Assembly: GCA_003280985.1 (NCBI GenBank)
Contig: QCDH01000005.1
Coordinates: forward strand, 1-64,000
Origin: Prochlorococcus sp. AG-355-A18
GTDB taxonomy: Bacteria; Cyanobacteriota; Cyanobacteriia; PCC-6307; Cyanobiaceae
Direction of reading: 5' to 3'
Length of the DNA stretch: 64,000 nucleotides
The notes beneath the pieces are model-generated. The model saw only the letters and a program-made list of their open reading frames with translations, made no database searches and was not told the DNA's origin. The translations under genes and the position numbers were made by a program. This document shows positions 27,218 through 37,764 of this stretch, one piece after another (the first letter of the stretch is position 1; each line of letters opens with the position of its first letter).

Positions 27218-28309
27218 ATGCAAAAATTCTTATCAAATCAGAACAAACTTTTCTTAACTCTATCGATTGTAATTTTACAGGTTTTTCTCTTAAAACCGAT
27301 TCAAGTACTAGCTGATTTACCTACTGGAAATGCAGTAAAAGACCCTAGTGCAATCCTCAGAAACGCACTCCCTATCAAGCAAGTTGAGTTACAAGAACTT
27401 CAACACAAATTGGAAGAAACTAGTGACCTGATAAGAGGAGGAAGATGGCCTGCTCTTTCGAAAACTGTTACAAAATGTCAATCTTTACTAAAAAAATACC
27501 AGAGTAAAATTATCCAAGAATTACCAAATGATAAAAAGAAAATTGCTGAAAAAACATTTTTAGAACTCAAAGAAAATTTTGATAGTCTTCAAGATTACTC
27601 TAAATCAAAGGATAAATACTCATTTATAGCGACCCGAAGAGATGCTTTAGATAAAATAGGTGGATTAGAAGAATATTTTCTACCAAATGAATTTCCATAC
27701 TCAATTCCCAAGGAATTTGATAATTTACCGCGATTACTTGGTAGAGCAAAAGTCAATATAAAAACCTCCAAAGGAGATATGCAAGCAATTGTGGATGGAT
27801 TTAACGCCCCTCTTACGGCAGGAGCATTTATAGATTTATCTTCAAAAAACTTTTACAAAGATTTACCTATCAACAGAGCAGAAGAATTTTTTGTCCTGCA
27901 AACAGGGGATCCAATTGGTGAAGATATTGGTTACATAGATCCTGAAACAAACGAAGAACGTCACGTTCCCTTAGAAATTAGAATTCCTAATGAACAAGAT
28001 ACCTTTTATAATCAAACTTTTGAAGATTTAGGTCTCTACACAGAGACGCCCACATTACCTTTTGCAACACTTGGAACTCTAGGATGGTCCCATTCAAATA
28101 CCGCTGTTGATGATGGCTCATCGCAATTTTTCTTCTTTTTATATGAAGCAGAATTAAATCCAGCAGGTAGAAATTTAATTGATGGCAGGAATGCTGCCTT
28201 TGGTTACGTTTTAGATGGATTTGATGTATTAGAAGAGCTTACTAAAGATGACACAATAATTTCAATCGATGTTTTAGAAGGGATTGAAAACCTCAAATTA
28301 AATGCATAA
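27218..28309 (+). CDS. Lumenal cyclophilin-type peptidyl-prolyl isomerase
   Basis: The 363-aa protein has a signal peptide (residues ~10-32, [22 protein letters not shown]), a helical N-terminal domain (~50-165) and a C-terminal cyclophilin-like domain (~175-355) with FFVLQTGDP and [21 protein letters not shown]. This layout matches the thylakoid-lumen cyclophilins of the TLP38/TLP40 type implicated in photosystem II maintenance. The isomerase residues are only partly recognisable, so activity is uncertain. Its last 8 nt overlap the start of thiL. Confidence 0.88.
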   Translation: MQKFLSNQNKLFLTLSIVILQVFLLKPIQVLADLPTGNAVKDPSAILRNALPIKQVELQELQHKLEETSDLIRGGRWPALSKTVTKCQSLLKKYQSKIIQELPNDKKKIAEKTFLELKENFDSLQDYSKSKDKYSFIATRRDALDKIGGLEEYFLPNEFPYSIPKEFDNLPRLLGRAKVNIKTSKGDMQAIVDGFNAPLTAGAFIDLSSKNFYKDLPINRAEEFFVLQTGDPIGEDIGYIDPETNEERHVPLEIRIPNEQDTFYNQTFEDLGLYTETPTLPFATLGTLGWSHSNTAVDDGSSQFFFFLYEAELNPAGRNLIDGRNAAFGYVLDGFDVLEELTKDDTIISIDVLEGIENLKLNA

Positions 28310-29288
28310 AGAAATATTAGAAGATATTGGTGAAAAAGAATTAATAAATAGGCTAGGAAAATTTATGCCTAAAAACCAAATTTCAGATGATTGCGCTTTA
28401 ATCAAAACTAAAAATGAAAATTTACTTGTTAACACTGATTCTTTGGTAGAAAATGTTCATTTCAATGACAGTACTATTTGTCCTAGGGACCTTGGTTGGA
28501 AAGCAGTTGTTAGCAACATCTCTGATTTATTATCCAGTGGAAGCAAGAAAACTATAGGTATCACAATAAGCCTAGTTCTACCTGCTAGAACTGAGTGGAT
28601 TTGGGTTGAAGAATTATATAAAGGAATAAATAAAGCATTGAAAAAATATGGCGGGGTGATTCTAGGGGGAGATTGCTCAAAAGGAGATGAAAAAATCATT
28701 TCAATTACGGCCTTTGGAATTCAAGGTGAACTGGAATTACGAAGAAACGCATGTAAACCAGGAGATATTATCCTGACTACAGGAATTCATGGTCTTAGCA
28801 AACTGGGATTTTTGATAAAGAATAAAATTAATTTCGAAAATGAATTTTCTCTTCATGAAAGATTAATCATTAAGTCCATCGAACATTTTTGTCGCCCTAG
28901 AGTTTACCCAAATTTTCTAAATAATCTGCTCAAAACTCGCTCCAACAAAAAAATAAGAAGAATAGGGTGTACTGATAGCAGTGATGGTCTATTTCAAGCC
29001 TTACAAGATTTAACAATAGCCAGCCACTGTAAAGCGATCTTAAATTATGAAAAAATACCTAAGGATAAGGATTGGCCTAAAGGAGATAAATGGGACGAAT
29101 ATTATTTTTTTGGAGGTGAAGATTATGAATTAGTTTTTTCGTTGCCAAAAAAATGGGCAAAGAATTTATCTAAACTTGATAAAGATATTAAAGAGATTGG
29201 TTTTTTCACCGATGGTGAACCATCGATAGAATTTAAAAATAATAAAAAAAACCAATTATTTAATAACAAACCTTTCAAACACTTTTAA
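28302..29288 (+). CDS. thiL: Thiamine-monophosphate kinase
   Basis: ThiL phosphorylates thiamine monophosphate to the active pyrophosphate. The 328-aa protein shows the AIR-synthase-like fold motifs: DDCALIKTKNENLLVNTDSLVENVHF, SNISDLLSSGSK, GGDCSKG and CTDSSDGLFQAL. Its start lies inside the end of the cyclophilin gene (8-nt overlap), implying co-translation. Its stop directly abuts that of gap2 on the other strand. Confidence 0.95.
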   Translation: MHKEILEDIGEKELINRLGKFMPKNQISDDCALIKTKNENLLVNTDSLVENVHFNDSTICPRDLGWKAVVSNISDLLSSGSKKTIGITISLVLPARTEWIWVEELYKGINKALKKYGGVILGGDCSKGDEKIISITAFGIQGELELRRNACKPGDIILTTGIHGLSKLGFLIKNKINFENEFSLHERLIIKSIEHFCRPRVYPNFLNNLLKTRSNKKIRRIGCTDSSDGLFQALQDLTIASHCKAILNYEKIPKDKDWPKGDKWDEYYFFGGEDYELVFSLPKKWAKNLSKLDKDIKEIGFFTDGEPSIEFKNNKKNQLFNNKPFKHF

Positions 29289-30311
29289 TTATTCCCAATT
29301 TTTAGCAACAATCTCTGCTAAATCTACAACTCTCTGACTATAACCCCACTCATTGTCATACCATGCAAGGACCTTTACAAGGTTATCTCCGATACACATA
29401 GTAAGATCACTATCTACAATTGATGATTCATTTGTACCTGCATAATCGCTTGACACTAATGGTTCATCGCCATACTTAATAATGCCTTTCATTGAGCTTA
29501 GAGATGCTTGCTTGAGAGCATTATTGACTTCTTCAGTTGTGACAAATTTAGAAGATTCAAAAACGAAATCTACTGCTGAAACGTTAGGAGTTGGAACTCT
29601 CATTGCAATTCCTGTTAATTTGCCTTTCATTTCTGGGTACACTAATGCCACTGCTTTTGCAGCACCTGTAGAAGTAGGCACAATGTTTGTAGCAGCAGCT
29701 CTAGCCCTTCTTAAATCCCTATGACTATTATCTAAAATTCTTTGATCCCCTGTATAACTATGGATTGTAGTCATCAAACCTTTGTTTATACCAAAAGTTT
29801 GGTCTAAAACTTTAACTACTGGAGCTAAACAGTTTGTTGTACAACTAGCATTACTCAAAATATCATAATCTTTATGTTTATATGTATCAGCATTCACTCC
29901 AACTACATAAGTACCAACTCCATCACCTTTACCGGGGGCAGTTAAGATTACTTTTTTTGCTCCTACCTCTAAGTGCTTACTTGCTCCCACGTCTGTATTA
30001 AAAACTCCAGTAGATTCAATAACCAAATCTACACCCCAGTCTTTCCAAGGGAGATTCAATGGATTTCTATCAGAGAAACACTTTATTGTCTTGTTATTAA
30101 TTACAAAAGTATCATCAGTATATTGAATATCGACACCGTCAAGTTGACCAAGGACTGAGTCATACTTTAAAAGATGAGCGTTAGTCTTAGGATCTGAGGT
30201 GACGTTAATTCCAACTACTTCAATATTGGTGTAAGCCCCTCTACTAAGCCAACAACGCATAAAGTTTCGACCAATTCTGCCAAAGCCGTTAATTGCAACA
30301 CGCAAAGTCAT
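29289..30311 (-). CDS. gap2: Glyceraldehyde-3-phosphate dehydrogenase, photosynthetic type
   Basis: This 340-aa enzyme has the NAD(P) loop [14 protein letters not shown] and the catalytic cysteine C157 in [11 protein letters not shown]. In cyanobacteria the Gap2 type uses NADPH in the Calvin cycle; the N-terminal and coenzyme regions fit it better than catabolic Gap1. It ends in a plain VAKNWE, without the CP12-like tail of plant GapB. It does not overlap thiL, but the stops are adjacent. The 193-nt gap towards murC would hold its promoter. Confidence 0.95.
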   Translation of the reverse strand: MTLRVAINGFGRIGRNFMRCWLSRGAYTNIEVVGINVTSDPKTNAHLLKYDSVLGQLDGVDIQYTDDTFVINNKTIKCFSDRNPLNLPWKDWGVDLVIESTGVFNTDVGASKHLEVGAKKVILTAPGKGDGVGTYVVGVNADTYKHKDYDILSNASCTTNCLAPVVKVLDQTFGINKGLMTTIHSYTGDQRILDNSHRDLRRARAAATNIVPTSTGAAKAVALVYPEMKGKLTGIAMRVPTPNVSAVDFVFESSKFVTTEEVNNALKQASLSSMKGIIKYGDEPLVSSDYAGTNESSIVDSDLTMCIGDNLVKVLAWYDNEWGYSQRVVDLAEIVAKNWE

Positions 30312-30426
30312 AACTAATAATTACTAAATGATTAACCTAAGTTGCTGATCATACTGAATTTTGTGCAATAACGTAAGTTTTTTTTGATTTATTAAGCAAA
30401 TAAGTCTAGTTTTGTATTAATTCAAG

Positions 30427-30446
30427 AAAAAAAACATTTTTTTTTT
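30427..30446. repeat. Poly(A)-poly(T) tract upstream of murC
   Basis: Eight A, then CA, then ten T lie at 30427-30446, about 60 nt before murC. The tracts could pair as a weak hairpin, act as bent DNA near the murC promoter, or simply be slippage-prone homopolymers. Seen directly; no function is assigned. Confidence 0.4.
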
Positions 30447-30504
30447 AAGAAAAAATAGCAAAATTTCATCTAGAAGTTATTTTGATTTAAGTAAAAGATA
30501 AACA

Positions 30505-31920
30505 TTGGATAAAGAATTACTGCTGAAAAGTCATTTTCATTTTATTGGGATTGGAGGTATTGGGATGTCAGCATTAGCAATGGGTTTACTTAAAAAAGGT
30601 TGTTCAGTTTCGGGATCTGATTTAGTAAAAAACGATGAAACTAAGAAATTAGATAAACTAGGTGCAGTAATTTTTACTTCTCAAGTTAAACAAAATATTG
30701 AATTTGTTATTTCAAAATTTACCAACAAATTGATTAATTTTGTTGTAAGCTCCGCGATCAAGCCAGAAAATGAAGAATTTTCGTACTGTAGAGAGAAAAA
30801 TTTATCAATAAAACATCGTTCAGATATACTTGCAATGTTAATGCGCACTTACACTACATTAGCGGTAGCTGGCAGCCACGGAAAAACATCAACCAGTACA
30901 TTTCTTTCTACAATACTTGAGTTATCTACACATAATTCTTCTTCAATAACTGGAGGAATAATTCCTATATATAACTCTAATTGTCATTTAGAAAATACAA
31001 AATACTTAGTAGCTGAAGTTGATGAATCTGATGGAACAATTAACAAATATAAATCTGATATCGGAATAATCAACAATATTGATTTTGATCATTGCGATCA
31101 TTTTTCTAATTTAAGTGAAGTCATATCTTCTTTTAAAAGTTTCGCTACAAACTCTAAAAAATTATTACTAAATTTTGATTGTGAAACCTCAAAAAATTAT
31201 TTTTATCCAAATTGTAAGTGGTCAAACACTACGGCTAAAAATGTAGCTTATGCAATAATCCCGACTGAAATTAATTCAAAGTATACAATTGGAAAATATT
31301 ATGAAAATGGGAATTTTATAAGTAATTTAAATATTCCAATTCCAGGCTTACACAATCTATCTAATATAACCGCAGCAATAGCAGCCTCAAGAATGATAGG
31401 AATAGATTTTAAAGAGATTAAGAAAAATATAAAATATCTGAAACTGCCAAAAAAAAGATTTGAATTCAGAGGCCAAATAGATAAAAGAAGTTTTTATGAT
31501 GATTATGCACATCATCCAAACGAAATAAAAGAGACGATTAAGTTAGGAAGATTATTTTTTCAGCAAAAACATAATAATAATTCTCAAACAAGTAGATTAA
31601 TAGCTATATTTCAACCTCATAGATACTCTCGAGTAAAGCAATTTACCAAAGAATTCGCTGAAGAATTATCAAAAGCAGATGTTATATATGTAACAAGTAT
31701 TTATGGGGCAGGAGAAGTAAACAAAGATAAAATTACTTCGAAAATTATCACTGATCTAATTTATAAAAAAAACAAAAATGTTAGTTACATAAATAATTAT
31801 TATGAAATTACAAAGAATTTTTACGAATTAACTCAAAAAGGGGATTTAATTTTGAATATGGGAGCTGGTGATTGTCATAAATTTTGGTCAATTTTGAATG
31901 AAAAAAACAATTCAAATTAA
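30505..31920 (+). CDS. murC: UDP-N-acetylmuramate-L-alanine ligase (TTG start)
   Basis: MurC adds L-alanine to UDP-MurNAc in peptidoglycan synthesis. The 471-aa protein has the N-terminal FIGIGGIGMSALA loop, the ATP P-loop VAGSHGKTSTST, EVDESDGT and the central DDYAHHPNEI. TTG at 30505 places the first strand correctly; no ATG fits. It leads murC-murB-ebfC, each separated by only 10-17 nt. Confidence 0.96.
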   Translation: MDKELLLKSHFHFIGIGGIGMSALAMGLLKKGCSVSGSDLVKNDETKKLDKLGAVIFTSQVKQNIEFVISKFTNKLINFVVSSAIKPENEEFSYCREKNLSIKHRSDILAMLMRTYTTLAVAGSHGKTSTSTFLSTILELSTHNSSSITGGIIPIYNSNCHLENTKYLVAEVDESDGTINKYKSDIGIINNIDFDHCDHFSNLSEVISSFKSFATNSKKLLLNFDCETSKNYFYPNCKWSNTTAKNVAYAIIPTEINSKYTIGKYYENGNFISNLNIPIPGLHNLSNITAAIAASRMIGIDFKEIKKNIKYLKLPKKRFEFRGQIDKRSFYDDYAHHPNEIKETIKLGRLFFQQKHNNNSQTSRLIAIFQPHRYSRVKQFTKEFAEELSKADVIYVTSIYGAGEVNKDKITSKIITDLIYKKNKNVSYINNYYEITKNFYELTQKGDLILNMGAGDCHKFWSILNEKNNSN

Positions 31921-31930
31921 TAATTAATTA

Positions 31931-32824
31931 ATGAATAAAAAGATTCTTTCTGAAAACTGTAATTTAAGTAGTTATACAACTATAAAAGTGGGAGGAATAG
32001 CTGAATATTTTGCTGAGCCAAGAAGCATTAAAGAATTTTCATATCTTATAAAATGGGCTAATTTAAACAAACAAAGATGGCAAATAATTGGCGCAGGTTC
32101 AAATCTTTTAATAAATAATATTTTCATAAAAGGCTTAGTTGTGTGTACTAAGAAATTGAAATCATTAAAAATAGAGCCATGTTCAGGAATTGTTGAAGCT
32201 GAAGCAGGTGTAATGCTCCCAACATTATCTAATTCTCTTGCTAAAAATGGATTACAAGGAGGGGAATGGGCAGTTGGAATTCCTGGAACATTAGGAGGCG
32301 CAATTTACATGAATGCTGGCGCAGGTAATGGATCGCTTGCAAAAAATCTTATTTCCGTAAAGGTTATAAATAATAAAACTCATGAAAAACTTGAGATTGA
32401 AAAAAAAGATATCAATTTTGAATATAGATTTAGCTCTTTTCAAAAAAATGATTTGACAATTATTAGTGCAAGACTACATTTTGAGCCTAATGGAAATCTA
32501 GAAAAATTAATTCAAACAACCAAAAATAACCTTAAATTAAAAACAGAAACACAACCATATCATCAGCCAAGTTTTGGTAGTGTTTTTAAAAATCCTGAAA
32601 ATAATTATGCAGCAAAATTAATTGATGATATGGGTCTAAAAGGATTAAAAATTGGTGGTGCTGAGATTTCTACAATGCATTCAAATTTTATAATTAACAC
32701 TTCTTCAGCAAGTTCAAAAGATATTTATGAATTAATAACAGTAATTCAACAAAAAGTACTACAAAAAAAAGGAATTTTTCTGCAACCGGAAGTAAGAATG
32801 ATTGGTTTTGACTATCCTAACTAA
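31931..32824 (+). CDS. murB: UDP-N-acetylenolpyruvoylglucosamine reductase
   Basis: MurB reduces UDP-GlcNAc-enolpyruvate to UDP-MurNAc with FAD and NADPH. The 297-aa protein has the FAD-binding [27 protein letters not shown] and YRFSSF motifs, and the catalytic serine in GSVFKNP. It follows murC by 10 nt, so two consecutive cell-wall steps are in one operon. Confidence 0.97.
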   Translation: MNKKILSENCNLSSYTTIKVGGIAEYFAEPRSIKEFSYLIKWANLNKQRWQIIGAGSNLLINNIFIKGLVVCTKKLKSLKIEPCSGIVEAEAGVMLPTLSNSLAKNGLQGGEWAVGIPGTLGGAIYMNAGAGNGSLAKNLISVKVINNKTHEKLEIEKKDINFEYRFSSFQKNDLTIISARLHFEPNGNLEKLIQTTKNNLKLKTETQPYHQPSFGSVFKNPENNYAAKLIDDMGLKGLKIGGAEISTMHSNFIINTSSASSKDIYELITVIQQKVLQKKGIFLQPEVRMIGFDYPN

Positions 32825-32841
32825 AGAAACTTTTTTTACAA

Positions 32842-33192
32842 ATGGCGGGTTTTGGACTTCCTAACTTTGGACAATTAACAGAAGCTTTTAAAAAAGCCAA
32901 ACAAATTCAGCAAGATGCTCAAAAATTACAAGATGAGCTTGAAAATATGGAGATTGAAGGGAAAAGTGATGATGAAATGATAAAAGTCTGGATAAGTGGA
33001 AATCAACTTCCTTTAAAGGTAGAAGTGCAAGAAAGTATCTTGAACGCAGATAAAGAAAAAATAGAACAAAATATCTTACAAGCTATTCAAAAAGCTCATG
33101 AATTATCGACTACAACTATGAAAGAAAGGATGAATGATTTGACTGGTGGATTAAATCTTAATCTTCCTGGTTTTGATAATAGTGACTCTTAG
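32842..33192 (+). CDS. ebfC: Nucleoid-associated protein YbaB/EbfC family
   Basis: This 116-aa protein is of the YbaB/EbfC type, a small tweezer-like dimer that binds DNA. The family core is visible: [25 protein letters not shown], then the [15 protein letters not shown] strand region. It follows murB by 17 nt. Its last 35 nt overlap the 3' end of rsgA on the opposite strand, one of the longest overlaps in the window. Confidence 0.93.
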   Translation: MAGFGLPNFGQLTEAFKKAKQIQQDAQKLQDELENMEIEGKSDDEMIKVWISGNQLPLKVEVQESILNADKEKIEQNILQAIQKAHELSTTTMKERMNDLTGGLNLNLPGFDNSDS

Positions 33193-34075
33193 AAGACTCA
33201 ATCATTTCTTTATAGAAAGAGTATCTTTCGAAGGATTTATTTAAATTACATCCCTCATCTTTTAAGTGTAAGCAGTTACGAAATTTACACTTAATTCCTT
33301 CTTTGATTACCTGTTTATATATTTCTGAATACAGATTTGGTAAAAGCTTAATATCAACATCTAGAGGTTGCATATTAAAACCAGGAGTATCAACAATGTA
33401 ACTTTGATTCGATATAGAAAATAACTCGACATTTCGAGTAGTATTTTTTCCTCTCTTAATTTTATTGGAAACAGGAGCAGTACTATTTTGCAGGCCAGGA
33501 ATAATCATATTTAGCAAAGTAGTCTTGCCAACTCCTGATGGACCCATAAAAATTGAACATTCTTTTTGCTTTAAATCAACTAATAAATTTTTAAAGCAGT
33601 CAAATTTCTGTAAATTTAAAGTTATTACTTGGTAACCCCATTTCTCAAATTTATCAATTAAGTATGATCTTCTTTTATCAGAAATTAAGTCACACTTTGT
33701 CAAAACTAATGAGACTTCAACTCCCATTGATTCTGCTGATATCAAAAACCTATTAACTTGAGATAAATTTAACTCTGGTTCTTCAACGGAAAAAGTAACG
33801 TATATATTAGAAATATTTGCAACTGAGGGTCTAACTAAAAGATTTTTTCTTTTTTTTAGACTTGTTATTACTGCTCGTTTACTTTTAAAATCAATTTTTT
33901 CAATCGCTACTTCGTCTCCAACATAAATTAATTGATCCTTGAAATTTATGGACTTCTTAACCTTACATAAAAATTTGTCGCTATTTCCATAATTTTCTTG
34001 ATTTTTTAAATCAACTAAAAAAAAATCATTAAATTTTTTCGTAACTAAACCTAAATATTTATTATTTATTGTCAT
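33158..34075 (-). CDS. rsgA: Ribosome small-subunit-dependent GTPase RsgA
   Basis: RsgA is a circularly permuted GTPase for late 30S assembly. The 305-aa protein shows an N-terminal OB domain and then permuted G-motifs: TKCD (G4), [12 protein letters not shown] (G1) and DTPGF (G3). A C-terminal zinc cluster follows ([14 protein letters not shown]). It starts inside the end of the upstream sulfurtransferase gene (14-nt overlap), and its end overlaps ebfC by 35 nt. Confidence 0.95.
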   Translation of the reverse strand: MTINNKYLGLVTKKFNDFFLVDLKNQENYGNSDKFLCKVKKSINFKDQLIYVGDEVAIEKIDFKSKRAVITSLKKRKNLLVRPSVANISNIYVTFSVEEPELNLSQVNRFLISAESMGVEVSLVLTKCDLISDKRRSYLIDKFEKWGYQVITLNLQKFDCFKNLLVDLKQKECSIFMGPSGVGKTTLLNMIIPGLQNSTAPVSNKIKRGKNTTRNVELFSISNQSYIVDTPGFNMQPLDVDIKLLPNLYSEIYKQVIKEGIKCKFRNCLHLKDEGCNLNKSFERYSFYKEMIESSKSHYYQNQED

Positions 34076-34295
34076 TCAATATTATTATTTTTATAAATTT
34101 TTTATTTTCTTTAATTTCTTTAAACAAACATCCCATTTCTTTTAAGTTGTTTAATACCATTTCTTCTGGTTCACCTTTATCTAGTTCAACAATAAGTTGT
34201 TCGTTTTTGGATAACTTCTCCAAAGCCAGTTTGATTTTGACAACATTTAAAGGACATGGAACGGATTTAAGATCCAAATGCTTTAAGGAAGTCAT
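34062..34295 (-). CDS. TusA-like sulfurtransferase family protein
   Basis: This 77-aa protein of the TusA/SirA fold has the cysteine in VPCPLNVVKIKLALEKL. The family motif is CPxP; here the last proline is Asn, so relay activity is uncertain though the cysteine is kept. TusA passes persulfide sulfur to tRNA-thiolation or cofactor enzymes. It is wedged between dnaJ (stop/start share a base, TAATG) and rsgA (14-nt overlap), so all are likely co-transcribed. Confidence 0.8.
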   Translation of the reverse strand: MTSLKHLDLKSVPCPLNVVKIKLALEKLSKNEQLIVELDKGEPEEMVLNNLKEMGCLFKEIKENKKFIKIIILNDNK

Positions 34296-35419
34296 TAAGA
34301 TTCTTTACCAAATAATTTACTAAAAAGTCCGCTACTGGAATTAATATTTTTATCTGAATATTGAGAAGCTAAACCCTCTAAAAGATCTCGTTCTCCGTCG
34401 GTTATACGAGTTGGTAGTTTTACTTTTACTAAGACTTCATGATTTCCTCTTGCAACCGGATTTCCAAGTCTAGGTACTCCTTTATTCTCAAGTGAAAGAG
34501 TTGTATTTGGCTGCGTACCACTTGGAATTTTTAAATTAACATCTCCATCAACTGTAGTAATTTTAACAGTGTCACCTAAAATAGCCTGCAAATAACTTAC
34601 TGCTATTTCTGAGTAAATAGTTACACCATCTCTTTTAAGTTTTGGATCATTCTTAACCTTTATAAAAACATAAAGATCTCCAGGTGGGCCCCCTTTCAAA
34701 CCAACATTTCCCTCACCAGAAACTCTTAATTTCGTACCAGTATCGACTCCTGCAGGAATATTAATTCTTAATTTTTTTCTGACTTGCTTCACTCCATTAC
34801 CGCCGCAACTTACACATGGATCCGCAATTATCTGACCAGCCCCATTACATGATGGACATTCAGCTACTTGCGTGAAATTACCAAAAGGTGTTCTTGTAGC
34901 TCTTCTAACTTGTCCACTTCCACCACATGTTGAACAAGTTTTGGGTCCGGTTCCTTGTTTTGCACCTGTTCCCCTACAGACTTCACATGTTTCCAGATGA
35001 GGAATTTTAATTTCTCTTTGTTGCCCAAAAATTGCATCTTTAAAGTCAACATTAAGGTCATACCTTAGATCATCTCCTTGTTGAGGACCTCTTCTTTGTG
35101 TTCTTCCTCCCTGTGGATTTTGGCCCCCAAAGCCATTAAAAAAGGTTTCAAATAAATCAGCAAAGCCACCCATATCTCCCATATCAGGCATTCCAGCTGC
35201 TCCTCCAAGACCAGCCTCTCCAAATTGGTCATATCTTGCTCTAGTTTCAGGATCAGCTAATGCTTCGTAAGCCTTTCCAATTTCTTTAAATTTATCTTCC
35301 GCACCAGGTTCTTTATTAACATCAGGATGGTATTGTCTTGCTAATTTTCTATAAGCCTTTTTTAAGGTATCGGCATCAGCATCTCTTGAAACTCCAAGTA
35401 TTTGATAGAAATCAGCCAT
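34295..35419 (-). CDS. dnaJ: Chaperone DnaJ (type I)
   Basis: DnaJ delivers clients to DnaK and stimulates its ATPase. The 374-aa protein has a J domain with H31-P-D33, a Gly/Phe-rich region (~75-120), four zinc-finger repeats ([32 protein letters not shown]) and the C-terminal substrate domain. It follows grpE with a 29-nt gap in a grpE-dnaJ stress operon; dnaK is not in this window. Confidence 0.97.
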   Translation of the reverse strand: MADFYQILGVSRDADADTLKKAYRKLARQYHPDVNKEPGAEDKFKEIGKAYEALADPETRARYDQFGEAGLGGAAGMPDMGDMGGFADLFETFFNGFGGQNPQGGRTQRRGPQQGDDLRYDLNVDFKDAIFGQQREIKIPHLETCEVCRGTGAKQGTGPKTCSTCGGSGQVRRATRTPFGNFTQVAECPSCNGAGQIIADPCVSCGGNGVKQVRKKLRINIPAGVDTGTKLRVSGEGNVGLKGGPPGDLYVFIKVKNDPKLKRDGVTIYSEIAVSYLQAILGDTVKITTVDGDVNLKIPSGTQPNTTLSLENKGVPRLGNPVARGNHEVLVKVKLPTRITDGERDLLEGLASQYSDKNINSSSGLFSKLFGKES

Positions 35420-35448
35420 TAGGTAATGCTTAAATAAAAATTTAGAAT

Positions 35449-36168
35449 TTATACATCTTCAGAAGTATTTTCCTCTGAATCAATATCCCCTTCAACTTTA
35501 TCCTTTTCTACTTCCTCTTGTGAATTTTGTTTTCCAGGTCCCATAGAAACTTTAACCAAAGCATGTCTCAAAACCTTACCTTCAAGATTATATCCTCGCT
35601 GTAATTCTTCAACAATAAAATCCTCTTCAAACTCTTCACTGGGTTCTCTTAATACGGCTTCATGCAAGTTTGGATCAAATTGCTGACCAACAACTCTCAT
35701 AGGTGAAACTCCCTGTTGTTTTAAGACTTCTACCAATTGTTTATACAACCCTTGATAACTTCTATGAAGAGCTTGAGCTTCTTCACTTTCTGGCTTAAGT
35801 TGTTGTCTTGCCCTCTCAAAATTATCAACAATAGGAAGTATTGCAGTTAAAGTCTTTGAAACGAGTTGGATTTTTAAATCATCCTGATCCCTAGACTGCC
35901 TTTTTCTGAAATTATCAAAATCTGCTGAGATCCTAATATACTGATTTTTTAATGTTTCATGCTCTTTTTCTAATTGTTCTAATCTTGCATCATTATTTGA
36001 AATAGTATTTTTTAATTCTTCAGTATTTATTTCTTCTGTTTTTTGAGAAGATAATTCATCATTTTCGGTAGTTGAATTTTGGGTAAATGATATATCTTCA
36101 GGAGAATTATCCTGATTAGAGTCATCATTTTCTTTATTATCAATATTGTCTGATTGATTTTCAATCAT
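35449..36168 (-). CDS. grpE: Nucleotide exchange factor GrpE
   Basis: GrpE releases ADP from DnaK. The start at 36168 ([15 protein letters not shown]) is preferred over a 17-codon upstream extension, which is hydrophobic and unlike GrpE, giving 239 aa. The N-terminal ~70 residues are acidic and disordered, followed by the long coiled-coil helix ([28 protein letters not shown]) and the beta domain with [20 protein letters not shown]. No CIRCE-like inverted repeat was seen upstream. Confidence 0.93.
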   Translation of the reverse strand: MIENQSDNIDNKENDDSNQDNSPEDISFTQNSTTENDELSSQKTEEINTEELKNTISNNDARLEQLEKEHETLKNQYIRISADFDNFRKRQSRDQDDLKIQLVSKTLTAILPIVDNFERARQQLKPESEEAQALHRSYQGLYKQLVEVLKQQGVSPMRVVGQQFDPNLHEAVLREPSEEFEEDFIVEELQRGYNLEGKVLRHALVKVSMGPGKQNSQEEVEKDKVEGDIDSEENTSEDV

Positions 36169-36242
36169 TTTTCTAAAATTTAATAAAACTATTTTCCAAT
36201 AAAGTGATGCACAAAACAAGTTGCGGAAGGCCGCACAAAAAT

Positions 36243-36737
36243 TTAGTCAGGAACAAACCTTAATGCTAATCCATTATTGCAGTATCTTTTGCCAGTGGGA
36301 AGTGGCCCATCATTGAAGACATGTCCTTGATGACCTCTGCATCTAGAGCAATGATATTCGGTTCTAGGAACAATTAACTTGAAATCAACTTTTGTTTCTA
36401 CTGATCCTTGAATTGAATCCCAAAAACTCGGCCATCCTGTACCACTATCATACTTTTTATCTGAAGAAAAAAGCGGCAAATCGCATCCTGCACAGTAAAA
36501 AATTCCTTTTCTTTTCTCATTATTTAATTGGCTACTGAAAGCTCTTTCAGTCCCTTCCTCCCGCAAAATATAATAGGATTCGGGACTAAGCCTAGCTTTC
36601 CATTCGTCTTTTGAGAAATTCCACTCTTCTTTAGAAGCAAGTGAAGATGCTAACACTTGCAAAGGATTAAAAATTGTTTTTAAGATTGACATAGTAGGAA
36701 TTAGAATAAAAGTTCTTCTTGATAAAAATTGATTCAT
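36243..36737 (-). CDS. msrB: Peptide-methionine (R)-S-oxide reductase, probably exported
   Basis: MsrB repairs oxidised methionine. The 164-aa protein has a presequence ([18 protein letters not shown], twin-arginine and hydrophobic) followed by the domain with two zinc CxxC pairs ([17 protein letters not shown]), GTGWPSF and the catalytic cysteine in [11 protein letters not shown]. The presequence suggests export to the periplasm or lumen, possibly by Tat; this is inferred. It faces dusA divergently with only 22 nt between starts. Confidence 0.93.
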   Translation of the reverse strand: MNQFLSRRTFILIPTMSILKTIFNPLQVLASSLASKEEWNFSKDEWKARLSPESYYILREEGTERAFSSQLNNEKRKGIFYCAGCDLPLFSSDKKYDSGTGWPSFWDSIQGSVETKVDFKLIVPRTEYHCSRCRGHQGHVFNDGPLPTGKRYCNNGLALRFVPD

Positions 36738-36759
36738 ATATTTAAATCACAAAAAAGTA

Positions 36760-37764
36760 ATGAATTCCATTCATCATAATTCTATAAAAAATATTCATAA
36801 ATTAAGTATTGCTCCAATGATGGATTGTACTGATAAGCACTTCAGGATGATAATGAGAAAAATAAGTTCTGAAGCTCTACTGTATACGGAAATGATTGTT
36901 GCACAGAGCCTAGTGTATACAAATAAAAAAGAAAATTTTCTAGATTTTAATAATGAAGAGCACCCGATATCGATTCAGTTTGGTGGAGACGATCCTAAAA
37001 CCCTTAAAGAGGCAGCACAAATGGCACAAGATTGGGGTTATGACGAAATAAACTTTAATGTTGGTTGTCCTAGTCCAAGAGTATGTTCTGGAAATTTTGG
37101 CGCTTCACTTATGAAAGACCCTGCAAAAGTAGCAAAATGTATAGAATCCTTAAAAAATAATTGCAACTTACCGGTTACAATCAAACACAGAATCGGTCTA
37201 GACAATGATGATAGTTTCGCCAACTTGAATAATTTCGTAAGAATTATCGCAAATGCTGGTGCAGACAGATTTATAGTTCATGCAAGGAAAGCCATATTAA
37301 AAGGTCTAAATCCAAAACAAAATAGGACAATACCTCCACTAAATTATGATGTAGTAAAAAAATTGAAAAAATCAAATCCAGAATTATTAATAGAAATTAA
37401 TGGGGGTTTAAGAAATATCGATGAATCATTAAAAGCTTTGAATAATTTTGATGGGGTCATGATTGGACGATCAATTTATCAACATCCATTAAGATGGTCT
37501 GAAATTGATCAAAAGATTTACGGAATTAATAAAAAAACCAAATCTGCATCAAATATTATATTTTCCTTAATTCCGTACATAGAAGGACATTTAAGTAATG
37601 GAGGAAAATCTTGGGATATTTGTAAACATCTTATAAATTTAGTTGAAGGTATACCAAAAGCTAAAATTTGGAGAAATAAAATTTCAAATAAATCTATAAA
37701 AAAAGAATTAAATATTGAATATCTATTTAAATTAACGACAGCGCTTAAAGAAATGGGTTACTAA
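36760..37764 (+). CDS. dusA: tRNA-dihydrouridine synthase, DusA type
   Basis: Dus enzymes reduce uridines in the tRNA D-loop with FMN. The 334-aa TIM-barrel protein has the SIAPMMDCTDKHFR start, the active-site cysteine in NVGCPSPRVCSGNFGASLM and FMN-binding VHARKA and IEINGG. The sequence fits DusA (position 20/20a) best. Its TAA shares three of its bases with the stop of the convergent RNA-binding gene (CTAA, 37761-37764). Confidence 0.93.
   Translation: MNSIHHNSIKNIHKLSIAPMMDCTDKHFRMIMRKISSEALLYTEMIVAQSLVYTNKKENFLDFNNEEHPISIQFGGDDPKTLKEAAQMAQDWGYDEINFNVGCPSPRVCSGNFGASLMKDPAKVAKCIESLKNNCNLPVTIKHRIGLDNDDSFANLNNFVRIIANAGADRFIVHARKAILKGLNPKQNRTIPPLNYDVVKKLKKSNPELLIEINGGLRNIDESLKALNNFDGVMIGRSIYQHPLRWSEIDQKIYGINKKTKSASNIIFSLIPYIEGHLSNGGKSWDICKHLINLVEGIPKAKIWRNKISNKSIKKELNIEYLFKLTTALKEMGY

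Noticed and set aside
36169-36219. 17-codon extension of grpE
   Set aside because: It is hydrophobic and unlike GrpE; the ATG at 36168 begins the expected acidic N-terminus.
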